Positions 26,772 to 36,990 of a stretch of 57,776 bases of DNA are shown here, piece by piece. The notes beneath the pieces were generated by a model. That model was not told the origin of the DNA, did not search any database, and was given only the letters and a program-made list of their open reading frames with translations. The stretch is taken from NCBI RefSeq assembly GCF_004803635.1, contig NZ_SSWX01000021.1, forward strand, positions 1 to 57,776, written 5' to 3'. Position 1 is the first letter of the stretch. Each line of letters starts with the position of its first letter. Source of the stretch: Lampropedia aestuarii. Lineage in GTDB: Bacteria > Pseudomonadota > Gammaproteobacteria > Burkholderiales > Burkholderiaceae_C. The position numbers were made by a program, and so were the translations under genes.

Positions 26772-26859
26772 GAGCCTGTTTACGATCTTTTTGCAGTCGC
26801 GCAAGGCACCAAAAAGAAACCGTGCAAGGCGCGACTGTGTCGAGACTTTGAACAGACTC
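26772..26859. repeat. MITE-like repeat, copy C
   Basis: The left end GAGCCTGTTTACGATC, then TTTTTGCAGTCGCGC, and the right end read inverted, GAGTCTGTTCAAAGTC, then CGACACAGTCGCGC, bracket an 88-base element. The inner CAGTCGCGC is shared by both ends. It starts one base after the reductase stop codon and has the same two end types as copy A in the opposite orientation. Confidence 0.72.
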
Positions 26860-27255
26860 CAAGGTGGTGGTGGTGGTGGTGGTGGTGACTGCAACTTATG
26901 CCATATGGCTGGGCCGATGCCTTACCAGCGGCGTCTTGTCAGCCCTCAAATGGCCTGGCGCAACGGCCAGACCTGGCACTTGGAGCGACCGCGTTCACGC
27001 TCTTGAAAGACACGTTTTTGCCTGCTTGCAGATGGGCTACCGCCGCTATGAATGCAGCATCTCGCGGAACGATGGGATGCAAAGCCCCACTTGTCAGGAC
27101 TCGCATGTTTGATGGCGGAGGGTGGGCAGATGTCCTGCCCACGCGGATGGTGCCGTGAACAAACGCACGGCGCTGCACACAACTTGGTATTTTTTCAGCT
27201 GCAACTGCCGTGGGCAGCAAAGCATCCAAGCCAACCATCCACAGCAAACAACGGC
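26772..27255. other. Intergenic region after the monooxygenase operon
   Basis: The gap holds repeat copy C, an eight-unit GGT repeat at 26863-26886 and about 350 further bases. Short open frames on both strands (for example 26939-27247 minus) have no recognisable domain and overlap; I do not call them genes. The region looks like old inserted material. Confidence 0.5.
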
Positions 27256-27531
27256 TCAGCTCTTGGCCCGCAACTCATTCTCAGGCATCTCAATCTTGAC
27301 TTCCAGCACTTCCAGGTTTTCTTGCCGGTCCAGGCTGACATGGATATCTGCTGGATTAATCTGAATGTACTTGGAGATCACCTGCACCAGGTCTTTTTGC
27401 AAGTCGATCAGAAAGTCAGGCTTGCTGGTCGTGCGGTCGCTGCGTTCATGCGCGAGGATGATTTGCAGACGTTCTTTGGCCACCGAGGCGGTTTTTTTCT
27501 TGCTGCCAAACAGCATCTCAATCAATGACAT
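27256..27531 (-). CDS. minE: Cell division topological specificity factor MinE
   Basis: The 91-residue protein stimulates MinD ATPase and drives the pole-to-pole oscillation that keeps FtsZ rings at midcell. The N terminus [30 protein letters not shown] carries the membrane-targeting and anti-MinCD helix, and the C-terminal [24 protein letters not shown] segment is the topological specificity domain. It is the last gene of minC-minD-minE on the minus strand; the minD stop is 5 bases away, so they are co-transcribed. Confidence 0.97.
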   Translation of the reverse strand: MSLIEMLFGSKKKTASVAKERLQIILAHERSDRTTSKPDFLIDLQKDLVQVISKYIQINPADIHVSLDRQENLEVLEVKIEMPENELRAKS

Positions 27532-27536
27532 ACCAC

Positions 27537-28352
27537 TTACCTCCCACCAAAGATGCGTTTGAAGAAGCCGCTCTTTTGAGGATCAATAAAGCGCAGCGGC
27601 TTGGTCTCACCCAAGAAACGGTCGACCACGTCCATATAGGCCTCAGAGACGTCTGAGCCTTTCATGTGCACCGCCGGCAAACCCTGGTTCGAGGCTTGCA
27701 GCACGGTTTCCGATTCAGGAATCACGCCAACCAGCTCAATGCGCAAAATGTCCTGGATATCTTCCAGCGACAGCATTTGCCCGCCTTCGACGCGGTTCGG
27801 GTTGTAGCGTGTGATCAGCAAATGTTCCTTGACTGGGTCTTTGCCATCGATCGCGCGTTTGGTTTTGGACGACAGCATGCCCAAAATACGATCCGAGTCG
27901 CGCACCGAAGAGACTTCCGGGTTGGTCACCACCACCGCCTCGTCGGCGAACTTCATCGCCAGCAAAGCACCGCTCTCAATACCGGCAGGCGAGTCGCAAA
28001 TGATGTACTCAAAGCCCATGCCAGCCAGATCATTCAGGACTTTCTCAACGCCCTCTTCCGTCAGTGCTTCCTTGTCGCGGGTTTGCGAGGCCGCCAGAAT
28101 GAACAGGTTATCCAGCTGTTTGTCTTTGATCAGTGCCTGGTTCAGGTTGGCTTCGCCCTGAATCACATTGATCAAGTCGTACACCACACGGCGCTCAGCG
28201 CCCATGATCAAGTCCAGATTGCGCAGGCCCACGTCAAAATCGATCACTGCCGTCTTGTGTCCACGCAATGCCAGGCCCGACGAAAAGCTGGCACTTGTAG
28301 TAGTTTTTCCGACCCCACCTTTACCGGAGGTCACGACAATAATTTTGGCCAT
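27537..28352 (-). CDS. minD: Septum site-determining ATPase MinD
   Basis: This 271-residue deviant Walker ATPase binds the inner membrane through its C-terminal amphipathic helix ([10 protein letters not shown]) when ATP-bound, recruiting MinC and MinE. The N terminus [20 protein letters not shown] holds the deviant Walker A with its signature Lys, and [25 protein letters not shown] and [14 protein letters not shown] follow. The frame extends upstream to 28487, but only the ATG at 28352 is plausible. minC is 249 bases upstream and minE 5 bases downstream. Confidence 0.98.
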   Translation of the reverse strand: MAKIIVVTSGKGGVGKTTTSASFSSGLALRGHKTAVIDFDVGLRNLDLIMGAERRVVYDLINVIQGEANLNQALIKDKQLDNLFILAASQTRDKEALTEEGVEKVLNDLAGMGFEYIICDSPAGIESGALLAMKFADEAVVVTNPEVSSVRDSDRILGMLSSKTKRAIDGKDPVKEHLLITRYNPNRVEGGQMLSLEDIQDILRIELVGVIPESETVLQASNQGLPAVHMKGSDVSEAYMDVVDRFLGETKPLRFIDPQKSGFFKRIFGGR

Positions 28353-28601
28353 GCAATTAATCCTGTGAGAAAAAGAAAATCCACTCTTGACTACAAAGCG
28401 CCCATTCAAGTGGTGACTTGTCACCGATTTGAGAGCATAAAAACTTGATAAACCTGACATTCTGCCGACTAGTGCCTGCTGTTTCAATGCCTAGCAGCCT
28501 TGATCTACGGGTGATCTGCGCTTAATTACCGCTTTTTCGCCTTCACACACATCACCAACCCATCCAAAACACGATTGCCTGCAGCACCGTACGCCCGCCG
28601 C

Positions 28602-29366
28602 TCAGCCTTTGTTCAAAGGCTCGATCACCAAACGCTCTCCATCGAGGCGCACATGCGCGGGCTTGCTAGCCACATCGGCAGGCAAATCATTTTCAGCGGT
28701 ACGGTATACACCGGCAATCGAGACCAGTTGCGCTTCCATACACTGGGCAAAAATCCGCGCATTGGTATTGCCGCGCGCACCCGCAATCGCGCGCCCACGC
28801 AGCGGCGCATACACATGCACATGGCCATCGGCAATCACTTCGGCACCAAAATTCACGACCGCCAGTACGATCAGGTCTGCACCGCGTGCATACACCTGCT
28901 GGCCTGAGCGCAGCGGCTTGTCGACCAAGACAGTCTCGGGAGCCGGCACTTCACGCACGACCTCCACTTCGCGGATCACCTCACGGATCTCGACGCGGGG
29001 CGCAGTATCGACGCGGCCAAGTGCGGCATCCGGGGCTTCGGCCAGGCCTGCTTTGCGGGCATCGGCCAGTTGCTGCTCACTGCCATTGCGCACCGCAACG
29101 GGAATGGTTTTGAGCGCACGCACCGTGCGTATCAAGGCAGCAAAGTCCAGTGACTGGGTCTCTTTTTGAATCGCCGACAAGTCAAAAATCACCAGGTCGT
29201 TGTCAAAAAAATCCGGCTCATCGGCAAAGCGCTCTTGCAAGGCCTTGCCAATCGCCTCGCTATCAGTGCTTTTCAGCAGCAGCGCCACCACAGGCAAGCT
29301 GGCACTTTTGAGTTCGAAAGGCGCTTTGCCTTGTTGCGTCATACCAGTAGTAGATGGAGTAGCCAT
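28602..29366 (-). CDS. minC: Septum formation inhibitor MinC
   Basis: The 254-residue protein inhibits FtsZ assembly away from midcell. Residues 1 to about 120 form the FtsZ-binding domain (FELKSASLPVVALLLKSTD, DLVIFDLSAI). A hydrophilic EIREVIREVEVVREVP linker leads to the C-terminal beta-helix (about 150-254) with PLRSGQQVYARGADLIVLAVVNFGAEVIADGHVHVYAPLRGRAIAG, which dimerises and binds MinD. It is the first gene of the min operon. The gap to minD is longer than usual and may hold an internal promoter. Confidence 0.97.
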   Translation of the reverse strand: MATPSTTGMTQQGKAPFELKSASLPVVALLLKSTDSEAIGKALQERFADEPDFFDNDLVIFDLSAIQKETQSLDFAALIRTVRALKTIPVAVRNGSEQQLADARKAGLAEAPDAALGRVDTAPRVEIREVIREVEVVREVPAPETVLVDKPLRSGQQVYARGADLIVLAVVNFGAEVIADGHVHVYAPLRGRAIAGARGNTNARIFAQCMEAQLVSIAGVYRTAENDLPADVASKPAHVRLDGERLVIEPLNKG

Positions 29367-29486
29367 GCGAGTGGAAATGAAAAAGATGGAGAAGGCGTGG
29401 CAGCTAGCGTCTCAGTGTGCGGGACGATGTGGGCCACGCCTCACACAGACGCCTGCAGCAATACGCCCAGTCACGCCCAGTCATGC

Positions 29487-30314
29487 TTAAGCAGCTGCCG
29501 CTGCGTTGAGTAAGTCACGGGTGCGCAGTGCTTCTGCACGGGCGGCCGCAGCAAAATCAGCGCCAGAGCTGGCATACAACACCGCTCGCGAAGAGTTGAT
29601 GGCGACGCTGCCAGGGCCGGTATAACCGGCTTTGACGGTCGCCTCGGCATCACCACCTTGCGCGCCCACGCCGGGAATCAACAAAGGCACGGTGGGAGCG
29701 AGGCGGCGCACAGCCGCCACTTCTTGTGGATAGGTCGCACCGACCACCAGGCCCAGTTGGCCGTTGGTATTCCACGCTCCTTGGGCCAATTGCGCCAGGT
29801 GCTCATACAGGCGCGGCTGGCCTGGCAGATCAGCCAAGTGTTGCGGCTGGAAATCATCGCCACCGGGGTTTGAGGTACGGCAGAGCAAAATCGCCCCTTT
29901 GCCTGGGTATTTGAGATAAGGTGCGACCGAATCAAAGCCCATGAAGGGCGACAAGGTCACGGCGTCGGCTTCGTAGCGCTCAAACGCTTCCTTGGCGTAC
30001 TGCTCGGCGGTGGAGCCAATGTCACCGCGTTTGGCATCCAAAATCACCGGCACGTGCGGGGCCACGCGGCGCATATGGGCAATCAGCTGCTCCAGTTGGG
30101 CTTCGGCGCGGTGCGCGGCAAAGTAGGCGATTTGCGGCTTGAATGCGCAGACCAGATCGGCCGTGGCATCGACGATCGCGGCGCAAAAGTCGTAAATATG
30201 CGCGGCATTGCCTTGCCAGTGCGTAGGAAAGCGCGCAGGTTCAGGGTCCAGGCCCACGCACAGCATCGACTGGTTGCGCGTGGCGGCATCTTTGAGCATG
30301 TCAACAAAGTTCAT
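29487..30314 (-). CDS. pyrF: Orotidine 5'-phosphate decarboxylase
   Basis: The 275-residue enzyme catalyses the last step of UMP synthesis. It is the longer type 2 form common in betaproteobacteria: [15 protein letters not shown] near the N terminus, the catalytic [18 protein letters not shown] block near residue 95, [18 protein letters not shown], and [19 protein letters not shown] at the phosphate site. The frame runs upstream to 30404 but the ATG at 30314 gives the family start. It lies alone between minC and recD on the same strand; distances suggest its own promoter. Confidence 0.96.
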   Translation of the reverse strand: MNFVDMLKDAATRNQSMLCVGLDPEPARFPTHWQGNAAHIYDFCAAIVDATADLVCAFKPQIAYFAAHRAEAQLEQLIAHMRRVAPHVPVILDAKRGDIGSTAEQYAKEAFERYEADAVTLSPFMGFDSVAPYLKYPGKGAILLCRTSNPGGDDFQPQHLADLPGQPRLYEHLAQLAQGAWNTNGQLGLVVGATYPQEVAAVRRLAPTVPLLIPGVGAQGGDAEATVKAGYTGPGSVAINSSRAVLYASSGADFAAAARAEALRTRDLLNAAAAA

Positions 30315-30415
30315 GGCCGCAATTGTGGCATTGAATCGCACTGAAGCGGTACAAGAGCGTAACCAAAAACCTTTCTCAACCGCCCTGCTGCCCTCCCCAA
30401 CCATACAGGGTGTTT

Positions 30416-32674
30416 TTAGCTGCGCGCAGTGCCGTACAGCAAGTCCACCAAACCGCTGGTGCGCAAAGTGCTTTGCCCCATCGCCTGCTGCCAGGCACCC
30501 ACACGCGGCGAAACGTAACTGAAGTGCTTTTTGGCACGCGTCAGGCCGGTGTAGAGCAACTCGCGCGTCAGCAAGGGGCTCTCATACGCGGGCAAACACA
30601 GCATCACATGGGCGAATTCCGAGCCTTGGCTTTTGTGCACCGTCATCGCGAATGCAGTTTGTGCATGTTGCAGCCGACTCACGGCGATCGAACGCATCGT
30701 CTGCTCAGCCTCTGCAGCGGCTGCGCCCGGCGCTGGCTGGGCCGTGCTGGCCTGCGGAAAATACACACGCAGTTGCTGGCGGTTGTGCGCAGCTGGCAGT
30801 GCAATGCCCACATCGCCATTGAAAATGCCCAAGGCGGCATCGTTGCGGGTGACCATCACCACGCGCCCTGCAAACCATCCCTGGCTTTTCACCGGCAACC
30901 CGTATTCGCGCAGCGACTGGATCACCAAGTCGTTCATCCCTTCAACGCCCCAAGGGCCTTGGCGGGTGGCGCACAAGATGCGGAAATGCGCTAACGCATC
31001 GAGCAATTGCTGCACCCAGTGGGCGTGACGCGCTTGCCAAGCAGGCTCTATGTCTGGCGCGGAAGTGCTTGGTCGTTGGTAGGCGGCAGGCCAAGCGGGC
31101 ATCGCTTGTAAATGCCGCGCCAGCTCGGCATAGCCGCTGGCGGCGTGCGGGCCATCAGCCCCCCAGGCCAGGGCCTGCGCGTCTTGGGCGGTGGCGGGTT
31201 CTTTCCAAAACACCGCACGCTGCGCGCTGCTTTGCTGCTGCAATTGCGCCATCAATGCGCCCATGCGCTGTGCGTCGTTGGTTTGCACGGCAAGTGCCAG
31301 CTGGCCAATCATGCCACCAAAGCGCCGACTGACGCGCAGCATCGCAATCGCTTGCGATAGGGCCGGTGCGGCCTGCGCTGCTCCAGCGCCCTGGTAGCCA
31401 TACTCAGATGGCAGGCGTTCGCCGCAGCTGCGCTCTAGATAATCCATCGTGGCTGCACTGTAATGGCCTTGCTGAGCGCCTTCACAGACATCGCCCAGTA
31501 CCGCGCCAGCCTCCACCGAATCGAGCTGGTCCTTATCGCCCAGCAGGACCAAATGGGCGTGCGGTGGCAGCGCCTGCAAGAGATTGGCCATCATCTCCAA
31601 ATCGACCATCGAGGCCTCATCAACAATCAGCCAGTCAAGCGCCAAAGGATTGGCTGCATTGTGGCGCAAAGCCCGTGTGCCAGGACTTGCGCCCAGCAGC
31701 GAATGCAGGGTGCGGGCCGCTGGAATGCGCAGCAAGGCCTGGTGCAAAGCCTGGTCGGCCAGAATGGCCGCTGGCAACTCTTGCAACGCCAGTTGCAAAG
31801 ATTCACTCAAGCGGGCTGCAGCTTTGCCGGTCGGAGCGGCCAGCCGGATGCGCAGATCAGCCCGATGGCCCGCCAATGCCAGCGCCGCCGCCATCAGGCG
31901 TGCTGCCGTATACGTTTTGCCAGTGCCAGGGCCACCGGTGATCACGCCCAGGCGCTGGCGCAAGGCCAATGCGCAAGCGATTTTTTGCCAATTCGGGGCT
32001 GCGGCTGCTTGATCTGCACTGGCCGCATCGACGGGGAACAACTGCGCCAGAATCTGCGCGATGCGCGCTGTGTCGACCTCCGGCGCGCCATCTGCTGCGG
32101 GCAGTGGCAAGCAAGCCGTGGTAGCTGGGGCTTGCAGTGCAGCGCCATGCACGCGCCCCAGCAAGCCTTGCGCCGTGCTTTGTTCAAACTGGTAATAACG
32201 GCGCAAATACAGTCTGGCAGGCCCGTGTACAGCGCTGCTGACCAGCACCATCGGCGCAGCGGCCACGTCGACATGGCCAGCTGGTGGTGGTGCGGCTGTA
32301 GCGGTTTCAATCACAGGACTGCGCAGCACAGCTTGCCAGCCATCTGCATGCACCGGCAATTGCAGCTTGAGCCAAGCCAGCGCGGCCTGGGCCTGCTGGT
32401 CAATTGGCCAGTCGAGCAACGCCGCCAACTGCGCCTGCAGCCCTGGCAAGGCCACACAGCTGTGGCCACGGCCTTCGAGCGCGCTCAGAATGGCCACCAC
32501 CAGCGGCAGGCTCGCATGGCAGTGCGGATCGGCGGCGGCCACCCACTGGGCGAACGCCGCATCCATGCGCCTGAGCCAGCCGGCATCGGCCCATTGCCAT
32601 AGCCGCTCAATCGTATGTGGCACACCACTGCGCGCGGCGTCTTGTGGCAGCGCATGCACAGTGGCGGGATTCAT
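30416..32674 (-). CDS. recD: Exodeoxyribonuclease V alpha subunit
   Basis: The 752-residue SF1B helicase is the fast 5'-to-3' motor of RecBCD. Walker A is [16 protein letters not shown] (about residue 246), followed by [29 protein letters not shown] (Walker B), [17 protein letters not shown] and a C-terminal [18 protein letters not shown] with [11 protein letters not shown]. The ATG at 32674 is used; an upstream TTG at 32683 is less likely. It starts 20 bases after the recB stop, so recB and recD are one transcript. recC, normally the partner, is not present upstream of recB. Confidence 0.95.
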   Translation of the reverse strand: MNPATVHALPQDAARSGVPHTIERLWQWADAGWLRRMDAAFAQWVAAADPHCHASLPLVVAILSALEGRGHSCVALPGLQAQLAALLDWPIDQQAQAALAWLKLQLPVHADGWQAVLRSPVIETATAAPPPAGHVDVAAAPMVLVSSAVHGPARLYLRRYYQFEQSTAQGLLGRVHGAALQAPATTACLPLPAADGAPEVDTARIAQILAQLFPVDAASADQAAAAPNWQKIACALALRQRLGVITGGPGTGKTYTAARLMAAALALAGHRADLRIRLAAPTGKAAARLSESLQLALQELPAAILADQALHQALLRIPAARTLHSLLGASPGTRALRHNAANPLALDWLIVDEASMVDLEMMANLLQALPPHAHLVLLGDKDQLDSVEAGAVLGDVCEGAQQGHYSAATMDYLERSCGERLPSEYGYQGAGAAQAAPALSQAIAMLRVSRRFGGMIGQLALAVQTNDAQRMGALMAQLQQQSSAQRAVFWKEPATAQDAQALAWGADGPHAASGYAELARHLQAMPAWPAAYQRPSTSAPDIEPAWQARHAHWVQQLLDALAHFRILCATRQGPWGVEGMNDLVIQSLREYGLPVKSQGWFAGRVVMVTRNDAALGIFNGDVGIALPAAHNRQQLRVYFPQASTAQPAPGAAAAEAEQTMRSIAVSRLQHAQTAFAMTVHKSQGSEFAHVMLCLPAYESPLLTRELLYTGLTRAKKHFSYVSPRVGAWQQAMGQSTLRTSGLVDLLYGTARS

Positions 32675-32694
32675 CAGGCTCAAACGCGTTACTC

Positions 32695-35600
32695 CTACTC
32701 AGTGGCAGCAAAGGGCTGCGGCGCCTCACCGCGCAACGCAGCATCCATGGCCAGCAGCATCGCCACCGGCGTGTCAAAGTGGATACAGCCTGCGCTGGCG
32801 TGGTCAATGCCGCGCACAAACCAGTACATGGCACCGCCCAAATGCTGCTCAGGCTGGTAATTGGGCAAGCGGTTGTGCAGTAGCCGGTGCAAGGCCAGCA
32901 AATACAGCATCGCTTGCAGGTCATAGCGGTGGTGCAGCACGGCGTCGCGCATCGCCTCTGGCGTATAGGCCGCTGCGCTGTCGCCCAGGCGGTTGGTTTT
33001 GTAGTCGACCACCCAGTAGCGGCCTTGCGAGTGCACAACCACGTCAGCAAAACCCATCACCATGCCATGCCACTGGCGGCGCGTCAGCACCGGCCGCGCC
33101 AGCCCCGGCCAGCAGTAGGCACGGCACAAGGCATCGAGTTGCTGGGCCTGGGCCTGCTGGACCGGCATCCAAAACTCCAACTCGGCCAGCGTTTGGTCCA
33201 TCTCGGCCAAGCGTCTGGTCTCTAAAGGCACAGGCGCGTGCGCGCTGCCGCCCTGCCCGACCAAGGCCTGCAGCGGCAAGTCGGTATTCAAAATGCCGGC
33301 CAGCCAGGGCTGCAATTGGGGCCACTGCGCATCAAAACCGGCTTGCTGGGCGCGGCGCTGCAAGCGCTGCCACAGCGCCTCATTGGGAGATGGTGGAAAG
33401 CCTTCTTGCTGTAGCCATTCCAGCGCCTGGTGCATCCAGTCGCCCAAGCGCGAGCTGCCAGCCAGGCTATGCCAGCCTGCTGCGACCGGTGGCGCGGCCA
33501 GCGCTGACAAGGTCGCGTGTGTGCCGCTGCCCTGGCTGGTGGGCAGCACGGAATCGGTCTGCTCGTCATCAGCCAGCCGTGCGGCTGGCTGCCACAAAAA
33601 CGCGGCGCCACTGGCCACCGGCGTGTCCTCGCCATGGGCGTCTTGCGCCAGTGCGCTGGACAAGGCTTGCGCCTGCTCGGTCAAGACCGCCTGGCCAGCC
33701 AAGGCCATGGCTTGCTGCTGCAAGGCCCGCGCGGCCAAGGGTTTGGTGTCTGAGGCGCCACGCGCCAGCATACTGAAGCTGGCAATCGCAAACTGCTGGT
33801 CAATACCCGAGGGGTAGGGCTGGGCAGCGCGCCAATCGGCTTGCATCGCCGGTGGTTGGTATTTCTGCTGCAGCTCAGCGCCGATTTCGGCCTGTGTTTG
33901 CGGTGCGGGCGGCAGCAAGCGGGCATGAATGTCTGGGCAGTTGGCCTGCCAGGCTTGCACCAAGGGCCACCAAGCCGCGTCGTCCACAGCCTGCTCAGCT
34001 TGGCCACACAGCAAATAGCCCAAGGCCGAGCGGTGCAAGTCGCTGCCTTTTTTGCTGTTCATGCGGCGGTTGATCGCAAAGCCCACCCACAGCGCATGCT
34101 TGGCACGCGTGAGCGCAACGTACAGCAAACGCAGGTCTTCACGCAGGCGTTCGTCGTCACTGCTGGCGGTACTGCGGCCATCGCGGCCATCGCTGCCGTC
34201 CGCCTCTCCCCCGCTGGCCTCGCCTGCGCCCCAGTCGGCACCGCCGCTCTTGACCGGCTTCATGTACGAGCCAAACGGCAGCATCACTACTGGGTATTCG
34301 AGGCCCTTGCTTTTGTGGATGGTGACGATCTGAATCAGCTGGGCATCGCTTTCAAGGCGCACGGTTTGCTCTTCAGCCTCCATGCCGCCAGCGCCCTGCT
34401 CGCTCAAATGGATTTGCTGCACCAGAAAGCGAATCAGGCTTTGCTCGCCCTCATGGGCTTTGCTGGCGTGTTGCAGCAGCTCGGCGATGTGCAGCACATT
34501 GGTGAGCTGGCGCTCACCCAAGCCGTCTTCGGCGGCCAACCATTGGCTGGCCAGCCCGCATTGGTGGATCAGCTGGCGCAGCATCGGCAACACGCCTTGC
34601 TTGAGCCAGACTTGCTGCCACTGCTGCAGGCGCTGCAGCCAGTCATCCAGCGCCTCTTCATGGTCGGCCATGTGCAGCAGGCGCTCTGGTGTCAGCGCCA
34701 TCAGCGGCGTCGCCAAGGCGGCGCGGGCCAGCGCCACATCGGTGGGTTGTGCGACCGCCTGCAGCCAGACGACCAAGTCGCGCGCCTGGGCACTGGCGTA
34801 AACCGATTCGCGGTCAGACAAGTAGACCGAACTCAAACCCCGCTGGCGCAAGGCCTGCTGCATGCGCTGGGCATCGCGCCGGCGGTGGACCAAAATCGCA
34901 ATGTCACCGGGTTGCAGCGGTGTGCGGTCGGCTGCATGGGCCGCGTCTTGGCCACGCTGAAAATACAGCGTATCGGTTTGCAGCCAGGAGACAATTTGCG
35001 CGGCGCAATGCTGGGCCAGCCAGTCATTGCCCTCTTCGCTGGACTGGGCCTGCTGCTGTGTGCACAGGCTCAGCGCCGGCACCCGCTGGCCCTGGGCATT
35101 GGCCAAAAAAGCACGCAGGCCATTGGCTTTGACGGGTATGAAAGGCAGCGGGTTGGCCGCCAGGGCGCTGGCCGCGTCTTGCGGCTGCGCAGCTGCTGGC
35201 GCTTGTCGAAAGAAAAAAGCGCCAGCCCCAGCACGTGCTTCGGCTTGTTCAAACACGTAGTTGACCGCATCGACAACGGCTTGCGTGGAGCGGAAGTTGG
35301 TGTCCAGCGCGTAATGCCGGCCCACGGTCTCGTTTTTAGCCGCCAAATAGCTGTATATATCGGCGCCGCGAAAGCCATAAATCGATTGTTTGGGATCGCC
35401 AATCAGCAATAAGGCATGGGCCGGGTCGTTGTCCTGCGGTCGGTACAGGTCATGGAACACATGGTATTGACCGGGCGAGGTGTCTTGGAATTCGTCAATC
35501 ATCGCCACCGGGTATTCGCACAGCAAACGCTGGCGCAGCGTCGCGCCTTGCTCGCTGGCCAGCGCCTGCTGCACGCGCAACAGCAAGTCGGCAAAGTCCA

Positions 35601-36831
35601 TCGCGCCATGCTGGGACTTCAGTTGCTGCCAGCGCTGCTGCGTGTAGCGCACAGCCATGCTGACAATGCCCTGCTTGATCGAAGGCAGGGCTGCCAAGGC
35701 TTGCTGCAGTTGTTCCAGCCGCGCCGAAGCCGCGGGCAGCTGCGCACAATCGAGCGGTGGTGCTTTGCTGGTGCGGGCATCGAGCAAGCCTTCGGGTGTC
35801 AAGCGCCACAATTGCTTGTCTTGCACGCCGTCGATTGTCGCGCCAGGCTGCTGGGCCCAGCGCGCAATCGCTGCCAGCCACTGGCGGTAAGACTGGGGTT
35901 TGAGCTTGACACCGCTCCAATACTTACCGGTATCGCCGTCTTTATCGGTTTGCCCATCCAGCCACTGTTCAAAAGCGGCCAGTTGCGGCACCAGATCCTG
36001 CGTCAAGCTGGCCAGTGCGGCTTGCTGCTGGGCCAATTGCACGTGCAGCCAGGCTTGCAGGTCGAGGTGCTCGTTGGCTTCATCGGCTGCGCTGGCTGGC
36101 CCTGCGTGGGCGTCGCTGGTCTGCGCATCGCCTGGCAATGCAGGTGCCTGGCTGTTTTGCCATTCATGGCTGTGATCCAGCCACCGCTGGGCATCAGGCC
36201 ACAGCTGCAAGACCTGCTGCAGCTGCGCTAGCGGCAGCGGGTAGACCTGGTTGCGCCAAAAATCCAACGCCGCCCATTGCCACAGGGTTTGCGTATCGCC
36301 GCCTAATTCATCGCCTTGCAACGCCCCAGTCAGACTGGCATAGCTTTGCAGTACCTTGTTGCACCAGGCATCAATGGTGTAGATCGCTGCCTCGTCCATG
36401 GTGTCGGCTGCGTTGGCCAATCGCCAGGCGGCCAACTCCCGCAGCGGGCCTGGGGCGTAGTCACTGCGCAAGCTGTGCAGCAAGGCATCGGCCTCAGAGT
36501 CGTCGCTCTCGCCGCGAAAAAAACGCGCGGCCTCGCTCAAACGCTCGCGAATACGGGCATTGAGCTCTTGCGTGGCTGCCCGGGTGAAGGTCATCACCAA
36601 AATTTGTGAAGGCACCAAGGGCTCACGCGAAGACGCGCTGGCCAACAAATCTGCCCCCAAAGCAGGCGCCGCGCCGTGCCCCAGCACCAAGCGCAGATAC
36701 AGCGCGGCAATCGTCCAGGTTTTGCCAGTGCCGGCACTGGCCTCTATCAGGCGGCTGCCGTACAGCGGCAAGCGCAGCGCCAAAGGGGGCGTGTCAGCCA
36801 AGGGAGAAAAAGCGTGGTTTGACAAAGGCAA
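32695..36831 (-). CDS. recB: Exodeoxyribonuclease V beta subunit
   Basis: This 1378-residue protein is the slow 3'-to-5' helicase and the sole nuclease of RecBCD. The UvrD-type motor starts at LIEASAGTGKTWTI (residues 28-41) and includes MIDEFQDTSPGQY, GDPKQSIYGFRGADI, TIHKSKGLEYPVVMLPF and LLYVALTRAKHA. The C-terminal nuclease (about residues 1230-1370) has GFADVVVHSQGRYWVVDYKTN with the metal-binding Asp and Lys. No ATG fits the first codons: the longest frame begins with TTG at 36831 and I see no good ribosome site, so the true start is uncertain by a few residues. recD follows; recC is absent nearby. Confidence 0.94.
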   Translation of the reverse strand: MPLSNHAFSPLADTPPLALRLPLYGSRLIEASAGTGKTWTIAALYLRLVLGHGAAPALGADLLASASSREPLVPSQILVMTFTRAATQELNARIRERLSEAARFFRGESDDSEADALLHSLRSDYAPGPLRELAAWRLANAADTMDEAAIYTIDAWCNKVLQSYASLTGALQGDELGGDTQTLWQWAALDFWRNQVYPLPLAQLQQVLQLWPDAQRWLDHSHEWQNSQAPALPGDAQTSDAHAGPASAADEANEHLDLQAWLHVQLAQQQAALASLTQDLVPQLAAFEQWLDGQTDKDGDTGKYWSGVKLKPQSYRQWLAAIARWAQQPGATIDGVQDKQLWRLTPEGLLDARTSKAPPLDCAQLPAASARLEQLQQALAALPSIKQGIVSMAVRYTQQRWQQLKSQHGAMDFADLLLRVQQALASEQGATLRQRLLCEYPVAMIDEFQDTSPGQYHVFHDLYRPQDNDPAHALLLIGDPKQSIYGFRGADIYSYLAAKNETVGRHYALDTNFRSTQAVVDAVNYVFEQAEARAGAGAFFFRQAPAAAQPQDAASALAANPLPFIPVKANGLRAFLANAQGQRVPALSLCTQQQAQSSEEGNDWLAQHCAAQIVSWLQTDTLYFQRGQDAAHAADRTPLQPGDIAILVHRRRDAQRMQQALRQRGLSSVYLSDRESVYASAQARDLVVWLQAVAQPTDVALARAALATPLMALTPERLLHMADHEEALDDWLQRLQQWQQVWLKQGVLPMLRQLIHQCGLASQWLAAEDGLGERQLTNVLHIAELLQHASKAHEGEQSLIRFLVQQIHLSEQGAGGMEAEEQTVRLESDAQLIQIVTIHKSKGLEYPVVMLPFGSYMKPVKSGGADWGAGEASGGEADGSDGRDGRSTASSDDERLREDLRLLYVALTRAKHALWVGFAINRRMNSKKGSDLHRSALGYLLCGQAEQAVDDAAWWPLVQAWQANCPDIHARLLPPAPQTQAEIGAELQQKYQPPAMQADWRAAQPYPSGIDQQFAIASFSMLARGASDTKPLAARALQQQAMALAGQAVLTEQAQALSSALAQDAHGEDTPVASGAAFLWQPAARLADDEQTDSVLPTSQGSGTHATLSALAAPPVAAGWHSLAGSSRLGDWMHQALEWLQQEGFPPSPNEALWQRLQRRAQQAGFDAQWPQLQPWLAGILNTDLPLQALVGQGGSAHAPVPLETRRLAEMDQTLAELEFWMPVQQAQAQQLDALCRAYCWPGLARPVLTRRQWHGMVMGFADVVVHSQGRYWVVDYKTNRLGDSAAAYTPEAMRDAVLHHRYDLQAMLYLLALHRLLHNRLPNYQPEQHLGGAMYWFVRGIDHASAGCIHFDTPVAMLLAMDAALRGEAPQPFAATE

Positions 36832-36990
36832 GCATTCAAAAAATCAACGATAAGCGGCTCACATCTGCAGGCTATTGACAGCGGCGCTTTGCCAGCAGCT
36901 GCATGGACTGTGGCATGGGCTCGCTGGATAGCCAAGCCCCCACATACACTCGCACCATCCTCATTCGCAGCGCCCGCCATCTGCCCCCAA

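Noticed and set aside
26939..27247. Open frame of 102 codons on the minus strand after the reductase
   Set aside because: No domain, poor start, overlapping frames on the other strand, and it lies in a region with repeats.
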